This document shows positions 1 through 5,320 of a stretch of 5,529 nucleotides of DNA, in pieces (the stretch's first letter is position 1; every line of letters begins with the position of its first letter). Location: contig JANXWM010000253.1 in assembly GCA_025351145.1 (NCBI GenBank), positions 1-5,529 of the forward strand, in the 5' to 3' direction. The notes beneath the pieces were generated by a model. That model saw only the letters and a list, made by a program, of their open reading frames with translations, ran no database searches and had not been told where the DNA came from. The stretch is from Chitinophagaceae bacterium (GTDB lineage Bacteria; Bacteroidota; Bacteroidia; Chitinophagales; Chitinophagaceae). The position numbers and the translations under genes are program-made.

Positions 1-14
1 TCCTGAAATATTAA

Positions 15-228
15 TTTATGAACCCGGCTGTGATGCATTGCTGATCGTTCCTTGCGTCGCACACTTGTACTTTGGGAATTGGAGTGAGCATTCAACAGCC
101 GGTTCCTGCACTGCAAAAATGCAATACGCTTTAACCTTCGATTCGATAAAAGCCCAATAGATAATCAGGATGTACAAGAGTGCGACGCAAGAAAAGCTTT
201 ATAATACAGCTTTAGCCTGGTTCATAAA
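15..228. repeat. Long nested inverted repeat, copy 1 of a dispersed family
   Basis: This non-coding element is an imperfect palindrome centred near 121. The outer arms 15-29 and 214-228 pair at 14 of 15 positions. The inner arms 51-70 and 172-191 pair at 19 of 20, the only mismatch being A63 against A179. The stretch between the two arm pairs pairs partially. A small central palindrome, tgca-aaaa-tgca, sits at 112-123. Positions 44-71 and 175-207 are nearly identical to 3028-3055 and 3159-3191 of copy 2, while the loops differ. It starts 31 nt beyond the pyk terminator, so it is probably outside the pyk transcript. No protein-coding gene is visible between 1 and 258. It may be a MITE/REP-like mobile repeat or a structured RNA; the sequence does not decide, and the strand is unknown. 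Confidence 0.8.
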
Positions 229-258
229 AATGTTAAAGGCGACATTGTAAGGCAACAT

Positions 259-287
259 AAAAAAACCCCGTGTGTGCGGGGCTTTTT
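259..287 (-). terminator. Intrinsic terminator of pyk
   Basis: Read on the minus strand this is a GC-rich hairpin, with CCCCG at 277-281 (as its complement) pairing with CGGGG at 266-270 across a 6-nt loop. A run of seven T residues follows (the A-run 259-265). A-T pairs extend the stem because 283-287 is a T-run on the plus strand. It lies 2 nt past the pyk stop codon, as expected for the end of the pfkA-pyk transcript. The symmetric A and T tracts mean it could also stop transcription arriving from the left, but no convergent gene is visible there. Confidence 0.92.
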
Positions 288-289
288 AT

Positions 290-1783
290 TTAATCTACTT
301 TAGTGATCTTAATAATATTGGTAGGTAGATGAAGGTTGACCGGTGTACTGCCGGTGTTAACCGTTACATCGCCTTTTTTTAAGAAGCCCCTTTCTTTAAG
401 GATATTGATCTGGTCGAAAACAATATCGTCGAGGCTTTCTTCTTCTGCATAATAAAATGCACGTACACCCCAGCTTAAACTTAATTGGTTAACCAGTGAT
501 TTTTTCTTGGTAAAAATATACAAAGGCGCTTCGGGCCTGTAACTGCTGAGGATAAATCCTGTGTAGCCGCTCTGCGTCATTCCTATCAGTGCATCGGCAC
601 TTACATCTTTTGCAATTTTACAGGCATTATAACAAACTGCATCACTGAGAAAAGAAGGAGATTTTGTTTGTGGTTTAAGATCTTCTTCGCGGTTATAACG
701 GTACTCTGTTTTTTCAACTTCCATAATAATCTTGCACATGGTTTCTACCACCAATGCAGGGTGTTTGCCTGTAGCAGTTTCTCCGCTAAGCATTACTGCA
801 TCTGCTCCTTCAAGTACAGCATTGGCTACATCGGTAATTTCACTGCGGTTGGGCTTTATCCTGTCGATCATGCTCTCCATCATTTGGGTAGCAACAATAA
901 CAGGCTTGCCGCGGTGGATGGATTTGCGGATGATATCCCTTTGTGCCATGGGTATTTTTTCTACCGGTAATTCTACACCAAGGTCTCCACGGGCAACCAT
1001 TACGGCATCTGACTCAAGAATAATATTGCGCAGGTCAACCAGCGCAGAAGGCATTTCTATTTTTGCAATAACTTTAATTGTACTGTTTTCTTCAGCCAGC
1101 CTTCTTTTAAGATCAATGATATCTTCTGCTTTGCGTACAAAAGAAAGTGCAACCCAGTCAACATTTTGCTTCATGATAAAATCCAGGTCAATAATATCCT
1201 TTTCGGTCATGGCTGGTAATGATATGGCTGTATCCGGAAGGTTAAGCCCTTTTTTAGGCGTTAATGTTCCGCCATAAGTTACAGCAACCCGTACATCATC
1301 ATTTGCAGTAATTTCGATTACCACGACTTCGAGCTTGCCATCGTCGATCAGGATTTTATCGCCCACTTTTACATCTGAATAGAGGTTAGGGTAGGAAACA
1401 TATATTTTTTCTTTGGTACCAATTACTTTTTCTTTTGAAGTAAAAGTGAGGATATCTCCGGGTACAATTTCCAATGCCCCGTTTTCTATTTCACCCACAC
1501 GTAATTTAGGGCCCTGAAGGTCTGCAAGAATAGCAATATTGTACGGCTCTTTTATATTGATCTCCCTGATATATTCAATTATTTTTGCTTTGTCTTCATG
1601 GGTGCCATGCGAAAAATTAAGGCGAAAAACATTTACACCGGCTTTTACAAGTTCCAGCAGTTTTTCGTATGTATCACAAGCCGGGCCAACAGTGGCAACT
1701 ATTTTTGTGCGGTGATATGTATGTTGTATGCCTGCTTCTTTATCCATGTCTTTGTGCAGGTATTTACCAATATTTTCTGACAT
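290..1783 (-). CDS. pyk: Pyruvate kinase
   Basis: Pyruvate kinase transfers the phosphate of phosphoenolpyruvate to ADP, giving pyruvate and ATP, the last step of glycolysis in the cytosol. At 497 residues it is slightly longer than many bacterial enzymes (about 470-480), with an N-terminal lead of roughly 20 residues before TKIVATVGPAC (26-36). Family motifs in order: RLNFSHG (54-60), DLQGPK (88-93), the B-domain insert (about 95-180), KKGLNLP (177-183), IAKIEMP (239-245) with catalytic Lys241 and Glu243, ARGDLGVELP (264-273) with metal ligand Asp267, ATQMMESM (298-305) with Thr299, and the SGETA block (333-337). The C-terminal allosteric-type domain spans about 375-497. All key residues are present, so it should be active. 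The ATG is supported by a strong GGAGG site 8 nt upstream. It follows pfkA by 56 bp, probably in the same operon, and ends at a strong terminator. The effector cannot be read from the sequence. Confidence 0.97.
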   Translation of the reverse strand: MSENIGKYLHKDMDKEAGIQHTYHRTKIVATVGPACDTYEKLLELVKAGVNVFRLNFSHGTHEDKAKIIEYIREINIKEPYNIAILADLQGPKLRVGEIENGALEIVPGDILTFTSKEKVIGTKEKIYVSYPNLYSDVKVGDKILIDDGKLEVVVIEITANDDVRVAVTYGGTLTPKKGLNLPDTAISLPAMTEKDIIDLDFIMKQNVDWVALSFVRKAEDIIDLKRRLAEENSTIKVIAKIEMPSALVDLRNIILESDAVMVARGDLGVELPVEKIPMAQRDIIRKSIHRGKPVIVATQMMESMIDRIKPNRSEITDVANAVLEGADAVMLSGETATGKHPALVVETMCKIIMEVEKTEYRYNREEDLKPQTKSPSFLSDAVCYNACKIAKDVSADALIGMTQSGYTGFILSSYRPEAPLYIFTKKKSLVNQLSLSWGVRAFYYAEEESLDDIVFDQINILKERGFLKKGDVTVNTGSTPVNLHLPTNIIKITKVD

Positions 1784-1791
1784 AATTTTTT

Positions 1792-1796
1792 CCTCC
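1792..1796 (-). promoter_or_regulatory. Strong Shine-Dalgarno site of pyk
   Basis: On the minus strand GGAGG lies 8 nt before the pyk ATG and fixes that start over the internal Met13. It sits within an 8-bp palindrome, CTCCGGAG (1793-1800). None of the other genes in the window has a comparable site, which matches the general weakness of Shine-Dalgarno signals in Bacteroidota. This suggests pyk is initiated independently at high rate even though it is probably second in an operon. Confidence 0.7.
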
Positions 1797-1810
1797 GGAG
1801 TATATGTTTT

Positions 1811-1832
1811 ACCAGCATTAAAGCTGGCTGGT
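1811..1832 (-). other. Possible hairpin between pfkA and pyk
   Basis: The 56-bp gap holds accagc (1811-1816) and its complement gctggt (1827-1832), a 6-bp stem with a 10-nt loop. An alternative 5-bp pairing uses ccagc (1812-1816) with gctgg (1823-1827). It starts 7 nt after the pfkA stop and has no clear T-tract behind it on the minus strand, so it is not a convincing terminator. It may modulate RNA processing between the two cistrons, or be chance. Confidence 0.3.
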
Positions 1833-1839
1833 TTTACAA

Positions 1840-2823
1840 TTAGCTGGCAAGTATCTTTACAATTTTCATCCAGCTTTCACCAATCTTTTGTTTTTCACGT
1901 ATGGCTACATCAATAGGAGTGAAGTGAATTGCATTTTCGTAAATGCCTACCATAACATTATGCCTTCCTTCTAAAAGACTTTCTACTGCATGATAGCCCA
2001 TTCTGCTGGCCAAAAGCCTGTCGAGACATGTTGGTGAGCCACCCCTTTGTATATGGCCGAGTATAGTAACCCTTGTATCGAGGTTGGGCAGGTGTTTCTT
2101 TAGAATTTCTGCCACACCGGTTGCGCCCCCTGAACTGTGGCCTTCTGCTACAACAACGAGGTTTACAAGTTTTTTGCGTTTTTCTTTTTCCATTAAAGAA
2201 GCAATCACTTCATCAAGCGCGGTTTCTTCTTCTGGTATTAAAATGTTCTCTGCGCCTGTTGCAATGCCGCTGTGCAAAGCAATATATCCTGCATGACGGC
2301 CCATTACTTCAACAATAAAAAGGCGGTCATGAGCATCTGCGGTATCACGAATTTTATCAATGCACTGAACGGCGGTATTTACTGCTGTATCGAAACCTAT
2401 GGTGAAGTCTGTACCGTAAAGGTCTTTATCAATAGTAGCGGGTAGCCCTATGCATGGAAGGCCAAATTCCTGGCTTAATTTGTAGGCACCTGTAAAACTG
2501 CCGTCACCACCTATAACTACAAGCCCGTCAATACCTCTTTTTGAAAGGTTGGCATAGGCTTTTTTACGGCCCTCTTCGCTATAGAATTCTTTGCTTCTTG
2601 CAGTTTTAAGAATGGTGCCGCCACGTTGTATAATGTTGGCCACAGAGCGGGAATCCATTTGAACTATTTCATCTTCAATCATACCGTTGTAGCCACGGTA
2701 AATTCCAAATACATCCAGCCCATAATAAATTCCTGTTCTTACAACAGCCCTTAGGGCTGCATTCATTCCCGGCGAATCGCCGCCTGAGGTTAATACCCCG
2801 ATTTTTGTTACTTTTTTTGACAT
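1840..2823 (-). CDS. pfkA: ATP-dependent 6-phosphofructokinase
   Basis: This cytosolic enzyme phosphorylates fructose 6-phosphate to fructose 1,6-bisphosphate, the committed step of glycolysis. At 327 residues it has the usual length of a bacterial PfkA (about 320). Visible motifs: GGDSPGMN (14-21, nucleotide loop), GGDGS (105-109), PATIDKD (128-134) with catalytic Asp132 and Asp134, Arg167, MGRHAGY (174-180), Glu227, Arg251 and GHIQRGG (256-262) with His257 and Arg260 for the sugar phosphate. Gly108 and Ala129 stand where PPi-dependent enzymes carry Asp and Lys, so ATP is the likely donor (inference from family knowledge). Two changes from the Escherichia coli motif PGTIDND are Gly to Ala and Asn to Lys. 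The ATG has no Shine-Dalgarno site, only AT-rich DNA. It is first of a likely pfkA-pyk operon, with a promoter candidate about 90 bp upstream. Confidence 0.96.
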   Translation of the reverse strand: MSKKVTKIGVLTSGGDSPGMNAALRAVVRTGIYYGLDVFGIYRGYNGMIEDEIVQMDSRSVANIIQRGGTILKTARSKEFYSEEGRKKAYANLSKRGIDGLVVIGGDGSFTGAYKLSQEFGLPCIGLPATIDKDLYGTDFTIGFDTAVNTAVQCIDKIRDTADAHDRLFIVEVMGRHAGYIALHSGIATGAENILIPEEETALDEVIASLMEKEKRKKLVNLVVVAEGHSSGGATGVAEILKKHLPNLDTRVTILGHIQRGGSPTCLDRLLASRMGYHAVESLLEGRHNVMVGIYENAIHFTPIDVAIREKQKIGESWMKIVKILAS

Positions 2824-2911
2824 TGTATCAAAATAAAGATTAATCCGTTAAATAATTTCTATGCGGGCAGGCAAATCGTTCAATGAGTTTTATTTCATCG
2901 TTAATAAGCTA

Positions 2912-2942
2912 CGAAAATAAGGATTTGATTGTGAAATACAAG
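2912..2942 (-). promoter_or_regulatory. Candidate Bacteroidota-type promoter for pfkA-pyk
   Basis: On the minus strand CTTG (2939-2942) is followed after exactly 19 nt by TATTTTCG (2912-2919). The Bacteroidota consensus is TTTG, about 19 nt, TAnnTTTG, so each box has one mismatch. Transcription would start near 2905 and give a leader of about 80 nt before pfkA. The site lies between the palindromic repeat (2998-3211) and pfkA, so the repeat would not be in the pfkA leader. It was found by eye and AT-rich DNA gives chance matches. Confidence 0.45.
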
Positions 2943-2997
2943 AATGATAATAAAAGCTGTTGAGCCAGAAACCATAAATATTTATTTTTCCACACAA

Positions 2998-3211
2998 TTT
3001 TTTGGCCACGCTAAAGTATTTCATGGCATCGCCTCTTGCGTCGCACTCTTGTACTGAAGAATAGCTATGAGCTTTTGGCTGCGAGCTACGGGCACTTGTA
3101 TTTTGCTCACAGCCCAAAGCTCATGGCTCGCAGCTTGTTCCTAAATGTTCCGAACGTTCAAGAGTGCGACGCAAGAAAAGCCTCATAGTACCCATTGGCG
3201 GGGCTAAAAAA
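2998..3211. repeat. Long nested inverted repeat, copy 2 of a dispersed family
   Basis: This imperfect palindrome is centred near 3105 and has the same layout and overall length as copy 1. The outer arms 2998-3016 and 3193-3211 pair at 15 of 19 positions and differ in sequence from those of copy 1. The inner arms 3035-3054 and 3156-3175 pair at 19 of 20, including a perfect 17-bp stretch. A further inverted repeat lies inside the loop, 3063-3086 against 3105-3128, with 21 of 24 positions pairing; its centre is shifted about 10 nt left of the main one. The right outer arm overlaps the last two codons and stop of the membrane ORF that ends at 3204. In that gene's direction the hairpin could act as a transcript end, though it lacks a classic T-tract. 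It fills most of the 380-bp gap between that ORF and pfkA. Confidence 0.8.
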
Positions 3212-3494
3212 ATAATTTGTAAATAATGGCAGGTATGGTAATAAGGAGTGTAATAAAAAAGATTCCCTTGGCTGTTCTGTTTTTATTGGTATTAACGGCC
3301 CATGTAAAAACAGCTGCATTTACAAAGAGGGCAAAACTGATTGCCGCTGTGAGTAATGTTTTATTTTGTGCCAGTGCTTCTAAAAAAACGGGAAACGGAT
3401 TTCCATTGGCTTTCCAGAAATAAAAAATAAGGATGCCTAACATTGGCGAAAGTAAGCCGAGTATAATACCAATTAAGAAACTGTATTTTTTCAA
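3204..3494 (-). CDS. Small membrane protein, three predicted helices, unknown function
   Basis: The family of this 96-residue protein was not recognised. It has three hydrophobic stretches, about residues 5-27, 47-67 and 77-95, separated by short polar segments (around KANGNPFP, and NTNKNRTAKG at about 68-77), so it is probably an inner-membrane protein. No catalytic motif or lipobox is visible. The start is TTG, whose first bases overlap the surE stop TGA in a 4-nt TTGA overlap. The only in-frame ATG downstream (Met18) would remove most of the first helix, so TTG is preferred. The overlap suggests translational coupling to surE. The final residues YKLFF and the TAG stop lie in the outer arm of palindromic repeat copy 2, so the gene's 3' end may have been reshaped by that repeat. 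Coding status is supported by context and helix pattern rather than by homology. Confidence 0.68.
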   Translation of the reverse strand: MKKYSFLIGIILGLLSPMLGILIFYFWKANGNPFPVFLEALAQNKTLLTAAISFALFVNAAVFTWAVNTNKNRTAKGIFFITLLITIPAIIYKLFF

Positions 3495-4282
3495 TTGAGC
3501 TTGGTTAAGGTTTGTTCTAATTTTGCTTTAAGCTTGTAATGGGTAAGATCGAACTGTACGGGGACCACGCTTACATAATTATTTTTAAGCGCCCATACAT
3601 CTGTATCTTTTCCTTTATCGAAGTTTACGAAATCGCCTGTAAGCCAGTAATATTTTTTTCCGTGCGGATCGATGCGCTCGTCAAATTTTTCTTCATATTT
3701 GGCATAAGCCTGGTGGCAAACTTTTAAACCTTTTAACAGGCTTGCATCTACAGCCGGTATATTAACGTTTAGGCAAAGGTGCTTATCGTATTTTCTTTTC
3801 AGCAGATGTTCAACAAGGATGCCTGCATATTTCCGGGCGCCAGTAAAATCTGCTTCAATGCTGTAATCGAGCAGGCTGAAACCTATGCTGGGTATGCTTT
3901 CGATAGATGCTTCCAATGCTGCACTCATGGTGCCAGAGTATATAACATTAATGCTGTGGTTGGCTCCATGGTTTATGCCGCTTAAACAAATATCCGGCTT
4001 GCGGTGCAATACCTTATCTACCGCAAGTTTTACACAATCAACAGGTGTGCCGCTGCACTGGTATGCCTCAATGCCTTCGAAATAATGTACGGCATGCATG
4101 CGCAGTGGATGGCCTATTGTTATGGCATGGCCCATACCACTTTGTGGTTTATCGGGTGCAACTACCACAACTTTGCCCAGATGTTTAACAGCCTCTACCA
4201 GTGCCTTTATGCCGGGAGCGGTTACACCATCATCATTTGTAACCAGTATAACAGGCTGCTCTTTACTTTTAACTTTTGACAT
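3491..4282 (-). CDS. surE: 5'/3'-nucleotidase SurE
   Basis: SurE is a metal-dependent phosphatase that removes phosphate from nucleoside monophosphates; some members also attack short polyphosphate. It acts in the cytosol and is linked to stationary-phase survival. The 263-residue length is normal. The N-terminal signature ILVTNDDGVTAPGI (12-25) gives metal ligands Asp17 and Asp18. PQSGMGHAIT (46-55) supplies Ser48, and the SGINHGAN block (101-108) supplies the Asn ligand. The segment continues with VIYSGTMSAALEA (113-125), typical of the family, and CSGTPVDCV (76-84) is also characteristic. Nothing essential is missing. The ATG at 4280-4282 lies directly before the SKVKSKEQPVILVTNDDG lead and has no Shine-Dalgarno site. 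It sits 91 bp after the transglutaminase-like gene and overlaps the membrane ORF by 4 nt. No promoter of its own could be picked out. Confidence 0.96.
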   Translation of the reverse strand: MSKVKSKEQPVILVTNDDGVTAPGIKALVEAVKHLGKVVVVAPDKPQSGMGHAITIGHPLRMHAVHYFEGIEAYQCSGTPVDCVKLAVDKVLHRKPDICLSGINHGANHSINVIYSGTMSAALEASIESIPSIGFSLLDYSIEADFTGARKYAGILVEHLLKRKYDKHLCLNVNIPAVDASLLKGLKVCHQAYAKYEEKFDERIDPHGKKYYWLTGDFVNFDKGKDTDVWALKNNYVSVVPVQFDLTHYKLKAKLEQTLTKLN

Positions 4283-4339
4283 GGTTGCAAGATAGTTATC
4301 AATTGCGGTTTACCGTTTAAGGCGTGTAATTTATTGTTG

Positions 4340-4359
4340 AAAAAAAGAGTTCTTTTTTT
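4340..4359 (-). other. A/T-tract palindrome between two genes
   Basis: A perfect 9-bp inverted repeat, seven A plus GA against TC plus seven T around a GT centre, lies 14 nt past the stop of the transglutaminase-like gene on the minus strand. Almost all its pairs are A-T and the loop is too tight, so it would be a weak terminator at best. The tracts could instead bend DNA or be prone to slippage. Its location between two co-directional genes is the only support for a role. Confidence 0.25.
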
Positions 4360-4373
4360 TTGATGGCAGGCGC

Positions 4374-5243
4374 TTAATCCAGCTGTGCTGCAAGCTGTAG
4401 CAATTCATTTTTTTTGTAGAGAAGTTCGGGGGTATCGAAACAATGTGCAAGTTCTTCAATAAGCACTTGAATGATCCTTTTCTTAGAAAGCGGTTTAAAA
4501 TAAAAAGCAGTTAAAGGAACAGAAATTCTTTTAAAATAATGCTCTACATCTTTATGAGAAAAAGGCTGGCCGCTTGCAGCATCTACATAAAAATGAATAT
4601 TTTTCTCATAGTCATCCGCAGAGCCCGAAGGGTCGCAGCCGCTTTTAAAAAAGGCAAGTATAAACTGCTTTGGTATATTGATGGCCCTCACGGGTATGTC
4701 AAGCAACTCGGCAAGTACCATATACAATATACCATTCGAAAATGAATTTCCTTTTTTACTCTGCAGCACTTTATTAATGAGAAAATGATCGGGGTTAATA
4801 TAAGCAACCTCTGTGCCTTTAAGGTTATAATAATTATACAAAATACTGCTGATAACATTTGCCTGCTCCAACGGGGTTAGATAGCTGTTAAGTTCGAGCC
4901 ATACATTGCGCCGTATCTTTTCAATCTCCTGTAATACAGGCGTAGTGTGCAGTTCGGGATACTGGAATTTTGACACCAGCAAAGCGCCCAGTAATAAATC
5001 GTGGTATGCACTGTCGCGCCATTCGGTAAGGTCGTGCACAAGATCGGTATAATGCAGCCGGTGAATAAGCATTTCAATACGTTGCTGCACATCGTCGCTG
5101 GTACTGTTTTCCCAAAGGTTTTCCAGGTTGGGTATAATGCCTGGCCCATAATGCACAATGCGTTCCGACACGGTTGAGAAAACTTCTTCATCCGGGTCGT
5201 CAATCAAAGTTAATAAGGCCGATATTTCCCTGTTTTCCTGCAT
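4374..5243 (-). CDS. Transglutaminase-like domain protein (SirB1 type)
   Basis: This 289-residue protein appears soluble, with no signal peptide or membrane segment. Residues about 5-65 form an alpha-helical lead that resembles a single HEAT-like unit (LLTLIDDPDEEVFSTVSERI). The centre fits the SirB1/Transglut_core2 family: LNSYLTPLEQANVISSILY (118-136), INKVLQSKKGNSFSNGILYM (156-175), LAELLDIPVRAINIPKQFIL (177-196), then HFYVDAASGQPFS (217-229). The catalytic Cys of true transglutaminases is not seen where the core helix starts; Ser167 and Ser169 are there, although His217 and Asp221 may match the rest of the triad. It may therefore be a non-enzymatic or altered relative; a biological role cannot be given. 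The ATG lacks a Shine-Dalgarno site. An insertion sequence ends roughly 80-100 bp upstream and may influence its expression. Confidence 0.85.
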   Translation of the reverse strand: MQENREISALLTLIDDPDEEVFSTVSERIVHYGPGIIPNLENLWENSTSDDVQQRIEMLIHRLHYTDLVHDLTEWRDSAYHDLLLGALLVSKFQYPELHTTPVLQEIEKIRRNVWLELNSYLTPLEQANVISSILYNYYNLKGTEVAYINPDHFLINKVLQSKKGNSFSNGILYMVLAELLDIPVRAINIPKQFILAFFKSGCDPSGSADDYEKNIHFYVDAASGQPFSHKDVEHYFKRISVPLTAFYFKPLSKKRIIQVLIEELAHCFDTPELLYKKNELLQLAAQLD

Positions 5244-5258
5244 ATAAAATTCTGTTCT

Positions 5259-5290
5259 GTAAATTAAAGAAAGGTTGGCAAACTTTCAAA
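5259..5290 (-). promoter_or_regulatory. Weak promoter candidate for the transglutaminase-like gene
   Basis: On the minus strand TTTG (5287-5290) precedes TAATTTAC (5259-5266) by 20 nt. The second box keeps TAnnTT of the TAnnTTTG consensus but not its last two bases. It would give a leader of only about 10 nt before the ATG at 5243. It lies between the gene and the insertion sequence, so it would have survived the insertion. The chance of a random match is high. Confidence 0.25.
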
Positions 5291-5320
5291 ACAGAACTTA
5301 TACAGGTATGTGGATTTTTT

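Noticed and set aside
195..213. Direct repeat agcttt ... agcttt
   Set aside because: Six bases in AT-rich DNA within the palindromic element; not distinguishable from chance.
15..228. CRISPR array from the repeated cttgcgtcgcac core
   Set aside because: The units are inverted arms 120 bp apart, not direct repeats with regular short spacers, and there are no cas genes.
732..1277. 181-codon open frame on the plus strand
   Set aside because: It lies wholly inside pyk on the opposite strand; the pyk frame carries all catalytic motifs and this one carries none.
2890..3117. 75-codon open frame on the minus strand between the membrane ORF and pfkA
   Set aside because: It runs through the left half of the palindromic repeat and over the pfkA promoter candidate, its composition (SARSSQPKAHSYSS) does not resemble the neighbours, and no ribosome site or family motif is visible.
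2998..3211. Classic intrinsic terminator for the surE operon
   Set aside because: The stem is long and imperfect, and no GC-rich short hairpin with a following T-tract is present in that direction. A termination role remains possible but is not shown.
4283..4373. Promoter for surE in the gap before it
   Set aside because: Searching by eye for TTTG or TTG about 19 nt before TAnnTTTG gave only poor matches such as TATCTTGC, too weak to list.
4877..5203. 108-codon open frame on the minus strand in another frame
   Set aside because: It lies inside the transglutaminase-like gene, is Cys/Thr-rich in the way of shifted frames, and has no motif.
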